Shown here in pieces: positions 34,608 to 41,921 of a stretch of 64,000 bases of DNA (the stretch's first letter is position 1; every line of letters begins with the position of its first letter). This stretch comes from Bryocella elongata (GTDB taxonomy: Bacteria > Acidobacteriota > Terriglobia > Terriglobales > Acidobacteriaceae). The notes beneath the pieces are model-generated. The model did not search any database. It worked only from the letters and a program-made list of their open reading frames with translations, and had not been told where the DNA came from. Where the stretch lies: positions 558,001 to 622,000 of the forward strand of contig NZ_FNVA01000001.1 of the NCBI RefSeq assembly GCF_900108185.1, read 5' to 3'. The translations under genes and the position numbers were made by a program.

Positions 34608-35828
34608 ATGCTTGAGCCGTACCGCAGTGACTTCAATGCGCGCTTCACGGAAGCCAGGTATCGCGAGCTGACCGCTCGCCTGAGCGCTGAGACTGGAACG
34701 GAGATCGAGTTCCGCATCGCCGAGACCCCGTGCTTCTTTGCCGATGAGCTGATGCAGCGCATGGTCACGGCGGGCATCGAGCTCACAGAGCAGCTCCTCG
34801 GCAACGAAGCGTACATGCAGGCCAGCCGTGCGGCGATTCCGGAGGCCTTTCATGTGCCCGGGCAGAACGCGCATCCCCACTTCATGACGGTCGACTTTGG
34901 CCTGGTTCGCAATGCCGCAGGCGAACTCGAACCGAAGCTCGTAGAGATGCAGGCGTTCCCTTCGATCTTCGGGTACCAGCCGGCTCTGGCGAAGGCCTAC
35001 ATCGAGGTCTTCGGGCTCGAGCCCTCGCTCCAGTACCTCTTCGGCGGCCTGGATGACGCTGGCTATTGGAAGATCCTGCGCGAGGTCATTGTCGCCGCGC
35101 ATGACCCGAAGAACGTGGTGCTGATGGAGGTCGAGCCGGAGACGCAGAAGACGCTGCCGGACTTCCTGATGCACGCGAAGCACCTCGGCATCCGCATCGT
35201 CGACGTGGCGAAGGTGGTGAAGCAGGGCCGCAAGCTGCTCTATCGCGACGAGGCGACAGGCGAGCTTGTGCCCATCTATCGCATCTACAACCGCGTCATC
35301 GTCGATGAGCTGGAGCGGAAGGGAATCGAGCTGCCCTTCGACTATCGCGATGAGCTTGATGTTGAGTGGGCCGGGCATCCCAACTGGTACTTCCAGATCA
35401 GCAAGTTCTCGATCCCTCATCTGCGGCACCCGACGGTGCCGGCTGCGGTCTTCCTCGACGAGTGGTTTGCGGGCCAAGGCCACGACCGCCTGCCCGCCGA
35501 TCGCAGCCAGTGGGTCTTCAAGCCGCTGTACTCCTTTGCCGGGAAGGGCATCCAGTTCGGGCCCAGCGATGAAGATCTTGCCGCGATTCCCACAAGTGAG
35601 CGCCAGAACTATCTCCTGCAGGAGCGGGTCCATTTTGAACCTGTCATCCAGACGCCGGAGGGGCCAACGCAGGCTGAGATTCGGATCCTTTACGCGTGGC
35701 CGGAGGGTAAGTCCATGATTCCAATGACCAGCCTCGTCCGGATGGGACGTGGCCTCATGATGGGAGTCGACTACAACCGGGACCGGACGTGGGTGGGGGG
35801 ATCGGCGGGGCTACGTCCCCCAATCTAG
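34608..35828 (+). CDS. Predicted ATP-grasp-like ligase (glutathionylspermidine-synthase/circularly permuted type), last gene of the cluster
   Basis: A 406-residue protein; AGGA lies 7 bases before the ATG. No exact family is recognised. Features suggest an ATP-grasp fold: 'FMTVDFGLVRNAAGELEPKLVEMQAFPSIFG' (substrate and metal-site acidic residues) near 95-125; 'VVLMEVEP' near 170; 'WVFKPLYSFAGKGIQFGP' (phosphate-binding, glycine-rich) near 305-322; and 'QERVHFEPVIQTP ... AEIRILY' near 345-370, matching the metal-binding strand of ATP-grasp enzymes. The layout (tail motifs containing the nucleotide loop) is what permuted ATP-grasp enzymes show. It completes the five-gene group. Alternative: an inactive structural homologue. 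Confidence 0.6.
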   Translation: MLEPYRSDFNARFTEARYRELTARLSAETGTEIEFRIAETPCFFADELMQRMVTAGIELTEQLLGNEAYMQASRAAIPEAFHVPGQNAHPHFMTVDFGLVRNAAGELEPKLVEMQAFPSIFGYQPALAKAYIEVFGLEPSLQYLFGGLDDAGYWKILREVIVAAHDPKNVVLMEVEPETQKTLPDFLMHAKHLGIRIVDVAKVVKQGRKLLYRDEATGELVPIYRIYNRVIVDELERKGIELPFDYRDELDVEWAGHPNWYFQISKFSIPHLRHPTVPAAVFLDEWFAGQGHDRLPADRSQWVFKPLYSFAGKGIQFGPSDEDLAAIPTSERQNYLLQERVHFEPVIQTPEGPTQAEIRILYAWPEGKSMIPMTSLVRMGRGLMMGVDYNRDRTWVGGSAGLRPPI

Positions 35829-35831
35829 TCA

Positions 35832-35859
35832 TTTCGCACGGGCCATGCTCGCGTAAAAT
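35832..35859 (+). promoter_or_regulatory. Candidate promoter for the PilZ/regulator pair
   Basis: TTTCGC (35832-35837), a 16-base spacer, then TAAAAT (35854-35859). It lies 46 bases before the PilZ GTG start. The -35 box is weak. Confidence 0.35.
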
Positions 35860-35904
35860 TCACACCATACCGGGCCAAGCGATATCACCCGGTCGAGGGA
35901 AGCT

Positions 35905-36234
35905 GTGCCGACTTCTGCTAACGCGGTGAACATCGATCCTGTGCGCACGGCTGTGCGCTTCCCGCTGCATCTGGAGATCGTCCTCAAGACGCCCGACCGC
36001 GAATACGTGGCGGTGACCGAGGATGTGTCTGCAAACGGCGTACTGTTCTGCGCCGATGAGCTTCCGGCTGTGGGCGAACGCGTTGAGTTCAAGCTGATGA
36101 TGCCGTCCACGATCATGGGCGGAGCTGAGGATGTGGCACTGCATTGCAAGGGCCGGATCGTGCGGCACATCCCGGAGAAGAAGATGGCCGCCGCGGTCAT
36201 CGACGAGTACTCCCTAAAGGCTGAACACGCATGA
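35905..36234 (+). CDS. PilZ-domain protein
   Basis: A 109-residue protein from GTG 35905. It is a beta-barrel PilZ-like domain: 'RTAVRFPLHLEIVLKTPDREYVAVTEDVSANGVLFCAD' holds an R-x-x-x-R-like start ('VRTAVRFPL') and a 'D-x-S-x-x-G' type motif ('EDVSANGVLF'). These two motifs are the c-di-GMP contacts of PilZ, though the first is not a perfect RxxxR. It overlaps the downstream regulator by 4 bp (ATGA), so the two are translationally coupled. A c-di-GMP-responsive partner of the regulator is plausible but not shown. Confidence 0.78.
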   Translation: MPTSANAVNIDPVRTAVRFPLHLEIVLKTPDREYVAVTEDVSANGVLFCADELPAVGERVEFKLMMPSTIMGGAEDVALHCKGRIVRHIPEKKMAAAVIDEYSLKAEHA

Positions 36235-36995
36235 ACATCGAAGGCGCCAACGGATTCGAGGACGGAACCTTAGCGGTCGATGCGCGACCCGGTATCCGCG
36301 TGATCCTTGCGGACTCGCAGGCGATCTATCGCGTGGGCATGCGCAAGGTCTTCGCGCTGGAAGATGACATCCGCGTCGTGGCCCAGGCAGAGACGCTGGA
36401 GAACATGTTTGCTGCCCTGCAGCGTTATCCCACCGACGTTGTCGTGCTGGAGGGTGCGCTGATCATGGGCGTTCCTGACGCCCTGAATAACTTCCAGCGG
36501 CGCGCTCCGGAGGCGAAGTTTATCGTTCAGGTCGCCGAGAGCGACGAGAGCGGCACCGTGGAGTTGTACCGCAAGGGCGTGCGTGGCGTCGTGCCCCGCT
36601 CCATCTCCCCGGACCTGCTGATCAAGTGTGTGCGCAAGATCGCGGCTGGCGAGACGTGGATCGACAACCAGTCGATCGGCTGGGTCATTGAAGCCTACCG
36701 CGCGCAGGCTTCGGCTGCGACGGATCCCAACAAGGCTCCGCGGCTCTCCGAGAAGGAACTCGCCATCATTGCGTGCATCACACGCGGTATGCGCAACAAG
36801 GAGATCGCCTATCAGATCGGCACGACCGAGCAGGTGATCAAGAACTACCTGCGCAAGGTGTACGACAAGCTTGGCGTCAGTGATCGCCTGGAGCTTGCCC
36901 TCTATTGCCTGCACCACAAGATCCTTCAGAACGATCACGAAGAGATGCCGGTCCCGGCGATGGCCGGAAGCCAGCCGATGCGCGCCAAGTTCTAA
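36231..36995 (+). CDS. NarL/LuxR-family regulator with degenerate receiver domain
   Basis: A 254-residue protein with a receiver-like domain (about 21-140) and a C-terminal LuxR helix-turn-helix (about 185-245: 'LSEKELAIIACITRGMRNKEIAYQIGTTEQVIKNYLRKVYDKLGV'). The receiver lacks the standard phosphorylation chemistry. The acidic pair is Ala27-Asp28. The expected phospho-acceptor Asp at the end of beta-3 is Glu74 (TDVVVLEGAL). The conserved Lys before the last helix is Arg ('GVVPRSIS'). It is therefore probably independent of a histidine kinase, and the Glu may mimic the phosphorylated state. It is coupled to the PilZ gene, so c-di-GMP input is an attractive alternative. Confidence 0.88.
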   Translation: MNIEGANGFEDGTLAVDARPGIRVILADSQAIYRVGMRKVFALEDDIRVVAQAETLENMFAALQRYPTDVVVLEGALIMGVPDALNNFQRRAPEAKFIVQVAESDESGTVELYRKGVRGVVPRSISPDLLIKCVRKIAAGETWIDNQSIGWVIEAYRAQASAATDPNKAPRLSEKELAIIACITRGMRNKEIAYQIGTTEQVIKNYLRKVYDKLGVSDRLELALYCLHHKILQNDHEEMPVPAMAGSQPMRAKF

Positions 36996-37035
36996 AGGCT
37001 GTGCGCATCGTTCGCGCGGGAGCTTGCCTTTGGTC

Positions 37036-37063
37036 TTGCATGCCAGCGCTTCGAATGTAGACT
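37036..37063 (+). promoter_or_regulatory. Candidate promoter giving a near-leaderless MFS transcript
   Basis: TTGCAT (37036-37041), a 16-base spacer, then TAGACT (37058-37063). The predicted start is at or next to the TTG codon at 37070, and no Shine-Dalgarno sequence precedes that codon. The call rests on these weak matches only. Confidence 0.35.
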
Positions 37064-37069
37064 GTTGGC

Positions 37070-38413
37070 TTGAGCCTCCAGTCGAACTCTCCCACCGCTC
37101 CAGGTAGCCCTGCGCCGCGTCACTCGGTCTTTGCTCCGTTTCGCGCGCTCACGTCGATGCAGCGTCGCGTCTTCAGTGCCTGTTTCCTCGGCTGGACGCT
37201 GGATGCGCTCGACTTCTTCATCCTCACCTTCTGCCTCGACCAGATCGGCACCACCTTCCACATCGGTCTCGAGACTGTGGCAGAGAGCCTCTTCTGGACG
37301 CTGGCGATGCGTCCGGTCGGGGCCCTGCTCTTTGGTCTGCTCGCGGAGCGTATCGGCCGCAAACCGACGTTGATGATCAACGTGGCATGTTTCGCGATCT
37401 TCGAGTTGGCCAGCGCCTTCTCACCCACCTGGCCTATCTTCCTGGTCTGCCGCGCCCTGTTCGGCGTCGCTATGGGCGGCGAGTGGGGCGTGGGTGCAGC
37501 GCTGGCGCTGGAGTCTCTCCCCAAGGAGGGCCGCGGATTCTTCTCCGGCCTGCTGCAGGAAGGCTACGTGACCGGCAACATGCTGGCGGCCGCGCTCAGC
37601 GGCATCTTCGCCGTCGCGGTGGCGCACCTCGGGCTTACAGGCTTCGCGGCGGGCTGGCGCATGCTCTTCGTCATCGGCGCGTGCCTCACGCTGCTGGTCC
37701 TGGCGCTGCTGGCCACCGTGGACGAGTCCCCGGCATGGATTGCGGGTCGCGCCGCGAAGCTGGCTAAGCCTCCCGTCGCGCTTGGGCTGAAGCTGGCGAG
37801 CAACATCAGCCAGATGACCCGCTTCGCGCCGACCTTCCTGTTCCTCACGCTGATGATGTTTGCCTTCACCTCGTTCAGCCACGGCACACAGGATCTGTAT
37901 CCCAAGTTCCTGAAGCACGACTACCATCTGTCTGCGCCGGTGATCTCGCTGGTCGCCATGACCGGCAACCTTGGCGCGCTGCTGGGCGGTATGACCTGCG
38001 GCACATTGTCAGAGCGCATCGGCCGTCGCAAGACCATCATGTTTGCCGCGTTGCTGGCCATCCCGATGATTCCGCTCTGGGCGTTTTCGCACACCGCCGT
38101 GATGCTCGCCGCTGGCGGCTTCCTGATGCAGTTCATGGTGCAGGGCGCGTGGGGCGTGATCCCGGTGCACCTCAACGAGCTTTCGCCTGGGCCTGTGCGG
38201 GCGATTCTTCCCGGCGTGGCCTATCAGCTCGGCAACCTGCTCTCGTCGCGCAATGGCGTCTTCCAGTCCCGAGCGACGGAACATCTCTTCCACGGCCACA
38301 TGGCGCCGGCGCTGGGCTGGACGGTCCTGATCGTCGGTCTGCTGGTTGCCTTGATAACGTCTCTCGGCCCCGAGGCCAAGGGCGTGGACATGTCCAGTAA
38401 CGCAGCTGCCTAG
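37070..38413 (+). CDS. MFS transporter (metabolite:H+ symporter, sialate/lactate-type SHS family)
   Basis: A 447-residue permease with 12 predicted transmembrane helices. The MFS signature between TM2 and TM3 reads 'GLLAERIGRKPTLMI', repeated between TM8 and TM9 as 'GTLSERIGRRKTIMF'. 'LGWTLDALDFFILTF' in TM1 is typical of SHS/aromatic-acid/sialate permeases (NanT, Jen1 and PcaK relatives), which import organic acids with protons. TTG 37070 is the annotated start; the first 30 residues are polar, and the ATG at 37157 is an alternative. The reductase operon begins 92 bases after its stop, but with its own promoter and attenuator, so co-function is not implied. Confidence 0.85.
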   Translation: MSLQSNSPTAPGSPAPRHSVFAPFRALTSMQRRVFSACFLGWTLDALDFFILTFCLDQIGTTFHIGLETVAESLFWTLAMRPVGALLFGLLAERIGRKPTLMINVACFAIFELASAFSPTWPIFLVCRALFGVAMGGEWGVGAALALESLPKEGRGFFSGLLQEGYVTGNMLAAALSGIFAVAVAHLGLTGFAAGWRMLFVIGACLTLLVLALLATVDESPAWIAGRAAKLAKPPVALGLKLASNISQMTRFAPTFLFLTLMMFAFTSFSHGTQDLYPKFLKHDYHLSAPVISLVAMTGNLGALLGGMTCGTLSERIGRRKTIMFAALLAIPMIPLWAFSHTAVMLAAGGFLMQFMVQGAWGVIPVHLNELSPGPVRAILPGVAYQLGNLLSSRNGVFQSRATEHLFHGHMAPALGWTVLIVGLLVALITSLGPEAKGVDMSSNAAA

Positions 38414-38470
38414 TTGTTGCGGTGCACGCGGCACGTCTTCAATCCGGTCTGTAATCCGGGACGCGCCGCG

Positions 38471-38499
38471 TTGCCATATCAGGCGAATCCCTTTACCCT
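38471..38499 (+). promoter_or_regulatory. Promoter of the attenuated reductase operon (predicted leaderless start)
   Basis: TTGCCA (38471-38476), a 17-base spacer, then TACCCT (38494-38499). Seven bases downstream of the -10 is 38506, the A of the leader-peptide ATG. The -35 is strong (5 of 6 to consensus) and the -10 weak (3 of 6). Confidence 0.5.
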
Positions 38500-38505
38500 T
38501 GTTGC

Positions 38506-38577
38506 ATGCGAGCTTTCCGCACAACGGTCTGTTGTCCCAGCGCTGGCGCCTCTGCGTCGGCTGCGGCACGCTGGTAG
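38506..38577 (+). CDS. Putative 23-residue cysteine leader peptide, leaderless
   Basis: ATG at 38506 to TAG at 38575-38577. Codons 9 and 10 are tandem TGT TGT (Cys-Cys), and Arg, Ser and Ala dominate the remainder. No Shine-Dalgarno sequence precedes it, and the predicted transcript starts at the ATG itself. It lies 25 bases upstream of an intrinsic terminator and 101 bases upstream of a siroheme-dependent sulfite/nitrite reductase. The arrangement matches ribosome-mediated attenuation: when charged Cys-tRNA is scarce, a ribosome stalls at the Cys pair. Potential pairing partners are CGGTC (38525-38529, just before the Cys codons) with GACCG (38598-38602), and CCAGCG (38537-38542) with CGCTGG (38569-38574). 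The pairing logic is inferred, and the peptide itself may have no other role. Confidence 0.5.
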   Translation: MRAFRTTVCCPSAGASASAAARW

Positions 38578-38602
38578 CGCGCGCATAGCCTGGCACGGAC
38601 CG

Positions 38603-38633
38603 CCCACGATTGCGACTGCAACGTGGGTTTTTT
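38603..38633 (+). terminator. Intrinsic terminator in the reductase leader (attenuator)
   Basis: Stem CCCACG-(A)-TTGC / GCAA-CGTGGG with loop GACT and one bulged A, followed by TTTTTT (38628-38633). It lies upstream of the reductase start codon (38679), not after a gene, so unregulated it would abort the operon. Confidence 0.75.
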
Positions 38634-38678
38634 GCTTTCCGCCCTCAACTCAACCCCCAACCCGGAGAAGATAGTTTC

Positions 38679-40406
38679 GTGAGCGACGCCACCCAACCCA
38701 CCGTTCCTGCTGTGAAGGAGACCAAGGCCCAGAAGTCCGAGCGTCTCAAGCTCGAGAAGAACCCCTGGGACAACTGGGACGAGGTGCGCAAGTTCGCCGA
38801 GGAGGGCCGTACGAGTGTGCTGCCAAGCTGGGCAGGTCTCTACTTCAAGTGGTGGGGCGTTTACACGCAGGGCGATGGCCTGGGCGTGACCGGCGGCAAG
38901 GACGGCGAAGGCAAGGTTTCCGACTACTTCATGATGCGCATCGCCGTTCCCAACGGCCAGCTGACGAGCGCGCAGACCCACACGATTGCCGACCTGACGG
39001 CGAAGTACGCCAACAACCTCGCCGACATCACCACGCGGCAGTGCATCCAGCTCCATTGGCTCACCATCGCGGGCCTTGTCGAGGTCATCGACGCGCTGCA
39101 GAAGGTAGGCCTCACGCCCAAGGGTGCCTGTGGCGACGTCGTCCGCAACGTGACTGGCTGCCCACTCGCGGGGCTCGACTCCCATCAGCTGCTGGATGCT
39201 TCGCCCCTCGCGCATGAGATCGCCGAGACGCTGATGGGCAACGGCGAGTTCTACAACCTGCCACGCAAGTTCAAGATCACCGTGACTGGCTGCCCGGTGT
39301 GGTGCAGCTATCCCGAGATCAACGACGTTGGCCTGACCGCCGTGAAGCGGACGAACTCCGATGGCGGAGAGGAGATCGGCTACTCGCTGCGCGTCGGCGG
39401 AGGCCTTTCCAGCGAGCCGCACATTGCGGTCCGGCTGGATGCCTTCATCCCGCAGGACAAGGCCTTCGATGTGGTGCGCACGATCTGCGAGATCTTCAAG
39501 GATCAAACCGCGCTGCGCGAGAGCCGCACCCGCGCCCGCATCAAGTACCTCTTCATGAAGCATGGCTGGACCGCTGAGTCCATGCTCGCAGCCATCGAAG
39601 AGCGCCTCGGCTACAAGTTCGAGCCGCATCCGGAAGGGCCGGTCTCGGGCGACCAGTTCCGCGACCACATGGGCGTCTCGCCACAGCTTCAGGCTGGCCT
39701 CAGCGCTCTTGGCGTCACCGTCATCAACGGCCGCTTGAACCCCACGCAGCTGCATGGCGTGGCGGACCTGGCGAGCGAGTACGGCTCGGGCCACGTGCGC
39801 ACCACCATCGGCCAGAACCTGCTCATCGTCAACGTACCCAACGCAAAGGTCGCAGAGCTCGCGGAGAAAGTTACCGCGCTCGGCCTTTCGGTTGAGCCGA
39901 CCGTGTTCTTCCGTGGCGCTGTGGCCTGCACCGGCACCGAGTTCTGCAAGCTCGCCATCTCGGAGACCAAGGCCTTCAATAAGTGGCTCGTCGGCGAACT
40001 TGAAGAGCGGCTGCCGCAGTTCGATCAGCAGCTGCGCATGCACGTTACGGGCTGCACCAACTCCTGCGGCCAGTCGTGGATCGCTGACCTCGGCCTCGAA
40101 GGCAAGAAGATCAAGAAGGACGGCAAGCTGGTCGACGCCTTCTACTTCTGCGTGGGCGGCGCGGTGGGATCGGAATACGCGGGCATCGCGCGACAGATCG
40201 GCTTCCGTGCGGCTGCGGAGGATTGCCCGGATGCCATCGAGCGCCTGTTGCGAGGCTACCTCGCGCAGCGCACGCCCGAGGAATCGCTGCGGTCGTTCTT
40301 CCGCCGCACCAGCGATGAAGACCTGCGCACACTGCTGAACGGTGTGACCACCGAGGCTGTCGAGCGCGATCCTGCGCCCGGCCACGTGCCCGCGAACGTA
40401 AGCTAG
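38679..40406 (+). CDS. Ferredoxin-dependent sulfite/nitrite reductase (siroheme, 4Fe-4S)
   Basis: A 575-residue assimilatory reductase from GTG 38679, with GGAG about 10 bases upstream. Two ferredoxin-like/siroheme half-domain repeats are visible. The siroheme-[4Fe-4S] ligands are Cys417-x5-Cys423 (ACTGTEFCK) and Cys459-x3-Cys463 (GCTNSCGQS). It reduces sulfite to sulfide or nitrite to ammonia with six electrons, and the family does not separate the two by eye. The Cys-codon leader and downstream siroheme genes favour sulfite and cysteine synthesis; genes for nitrate transport are absent. It is followed 23 bases later by the precorrin-2 dehydrogenase gene. Confidence 0.9.
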   Translation: MSDATQPTVPAVKETKAQKSERLKLEKNPWDNWDEVRKFAEEGRTSVLPSWAGLYFKWWGVYTQGDGLGVTGGKDGEGKVSDYFMMRIAVPNGQLTSAQTHTIADLTAKYANNLADITTRQCIQLHWLTIAGLVEVIDALQKVGLTPKGACGDVVRNVTGCPLAGLDSHQLLDASPLAHEIAETLMGNGEFYNLPRKFKITVTGCPVWCSYPEINDVGLTAVKRTNSDGGEEIGYSLRVGGGLSSEPHIAVRLDAFIPQDKAFDVVRTICEIFKDQTALRESRTRARIKYLFMKHGWTAESMLAAIEERLGYKFEPHPEGPVSGDQFRDHMGVSPQLQAGLSALGVTVINGRLNPTQLHGVADLASEYGSGHVRTTIGQNLLIVNVPNAKVAELAEKVTALGLSVEPTVFFRGAVACTGTEFCKLAISETKAFNKWLVGELEERLPQFDQQLRMHVTGCTNSCGQSWIADLGLEGKKIKKDGKLVDAFYFCVGGAVGSEYAGIARQIGFRAAAEDCPDAIERLLRGYLAQRTPEESLRSFFRRTSDEDLRTLLNGVTTEAVERDPAPGHVPANVS

Positions 40407-40429
40407 GTGGCGTTGCCCACGAGGGAGCT

Positions 40430-41086
40430 ATGAGCCTGTTTCCCATGTTCCTCAAGCTCGCAGCGCGGCCCTGCGTCGTCGTTGGCGCGGGCACTATCGC
40501 CGAGTCGAAGATCGAGAGCCTGCTCAACGCAGAGGCCAGAGTGACGGTGATCTCGCCCGAGGCTTTGCCGCGCGTGCAGGCCTGGGCCGAAGGCGGAGAC
40601 ATCACATGGCTGCAGCGTGAGTATGCTGACGGCGATCTTGCCGGGATGTTCCTCGCGGTGGCTGCCACGGAGATCGCGGCGGTGAATCGTGCCGTCTATG
40701 CGGAAGCCACCTCGCGCAACATCCTTTGCAATGCAGTCGACGACCCACCCTTTTGCGACTTCTACTTTCCCTCCATCGTTCAACGTGGTGAGCTACAGAT
40801 CGCCATCTCGACCGCCGGCGAAAGCCCCGCGCTGGCGCAGCGGTTGCGCAAGGAGCTCAACGCGGCTTTACCGCTTGATCTTGGCGAATGGCTGATGGAG
40901 CTCGGCCGTCTGCGCCGCGAAGTTGTGGCTGTCGAGCCGCTAGGCGATCCGCGCCGCAAGCTGCTGCATGAGCTCGCGCAGCGCGAGGTCTGCGGCTACG
41001 ATCAGTGCCCTTCAAGGCTTCGCGCCCGCGAGCATGCGGTGGAGATGGGGTACGTTCCAGCTGAGTCTTCGGCGTCGAAGCCATAA
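40430..41086 (+). CDS. Precorrin-2 dehydrogenase / sirohydrochlorin ferrochelatase
   Basis: A 218-residue Met8/SirC/CysG-N-like protein. The Rossmann loop reads 'CVVVGAGTIAESKIESLLN' at about 15-33. 'VDDPPFCDFYFPSIVQRGELQIAISTAGESPALAQRLRKEL' at about 104-144 is the diagnostic segment. It oxidises precorrin-2 to sirohydrochlorin with NAD and can insert Fe2+ to give siroheme. It sits in the reductase operon between the siroheme user and the methyltransferase, which together supply the cofactor. The C-terminal tail (about 150-218) is helical and lacks a fused methyltransferase. Confidence 0.92.
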   Translation: MSLFPMFLKLAARPCVVVGAGTIAESKIESLLNAEARVTVISPEALPRVQAWAEGGDITWLQREYADGDLAGMFLAVAATEIAAVNRAVYAEATSRNILCNAVDDPPFCDFYFPSIVQRGELQIAISTAGESPALAQRLRKELNAALPLDLGEWLMELGRLRREVVAVEPLGDPRRKLLHELAQREVCGYDQCPSRLRAREHAVEMGYVPAESSASKP

Positions 41087-41097
41087 CGTCAACGCCT

Positions 41098-41916
41098 ATG
41101 CCAACGCATTCCACGCAGACCGCAGCAACACCCGGCAACGTCTATCTTGTAGGCGCGGGCCCAGGAGCGCCGGATCTGCTGACCGTGCGCGCTCTGCGTT
41201 TGCTGGAGTCTTGCGACCTGGTTCTGCATGACGACCTCGTGCCCGACGAGGTGCTCGCGCTCGCTGGCCCGCAGGCCGAGATCGTCAGCGTGGGTAAGCG
41301 CTGCGGCAAGCCGCGCATCACGCAGCAGGGAATTCATGAGCTGATGATCGAAGGCGCGCGAGCGAACCGGAGCGTCGTCCGTCTCAAGTCAGGCGATCCA
41401 CTGGTCTTTGGCCGCGCCGGAGAAGAGCTCGCTGCACTACGCGAGGCCAGCGTACCGTTTGAGATAGTCCCTGGAGTGACGGCTGCCTTTGCTGCAGGCG
41501 CTGCGCTGGGCCTGCCACTGACCGATCGCACGAGCGCGTCGAAGCTGATCTTCGCCACCGGCCATCATGCGTCGAGCAAAGATCCTGCGCCGGTCTTCGA
41601 GGGCGCGATCCCACAGGATGCCACGCTCATCCTCTACATGCCGGGCCGCGATATGGAGCGGCTCGCTCAGGAGCTGCGCGATGGTGGTCTGCCGCCAGAC
41701 ACGCCGTGTTGCGCGATCTCGCATGCAGCCACGCCGGAGCAGAACTACGTGAGCTGCAGGCTCCACGAACTCGAGCATCTCACTCCTGGCACAGCGCCCG
41801 TGTTGCTGCTCGTGGGGCGCGCGATGGAGCCCATGATTGCTGGCCCTGGTAACTCGCTTGAAGCCGACGCCCTGCTCGATGAAGTGATCGACCGCGCAGC
41901 CACGATGCTGGAGTAG
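41098..41916 (+). CDS. cobA: Uroporphyrinogen-III C-methyltransferase
   Basis: A 272-residue SAM-dependent methyltransferase making precorrin-2 from uroporphyrinogen III. Motifs 'GNVYLVGAGPGAPDLLTVRALRLL', 'DLVLHDDLVP', 'VRLKSGDPLVFGRAGEELAAL' and 'VVPGVTAAFA'-like 'IVPGVTAAFAAGAALGLPLT' are typical of SUMT. It is the third gene of the reductase-siroheme operon, starting 11 bases after the previous stop. It ends 5 bases before the convergent GH25 gene, with no terminator between. Confidence 0.95.
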   Translation: MPTHSTQTAATPGNVYLVGAGPGAPDLLTVRALRLLESCDLVLHDDLVPDEVLALAGPQAEIVSVGKRCGKPRITQQGIHELMIEGARANRSVVRLKSGDPLVFGRAGEELAALREASVPFEIVPGVTAAFAAGAALGLPLTDRTSASKLIFATGHHASSKDPAPVFEGAIPQDATLILYMPGRDMERLAQELRDGGLPPDTPCCAISHAATPEQNYVSCRLHELEHLTPGTAPVLLLVGRAMEPMIAGPGNSLEADALLDEVIDRAATMLE

Positions 41917-41921
41917 CCCTA

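Noticed and set aside
38414-38602. Cobalamin, SAM or siroheme riboswitch upstream of the reductase
   Set aside because: I could not find the conserved cores of these aptamers; a Cys-codon ORF plus terminator explains the leader better.
38493-40385. A long open frame on the minus strand opposite the sulfite/nitrite reductase
   Set aside because: It is a mirror of the high-GC coding strand with no recognised motif, and it would overlap the whole reductase and attenuator.
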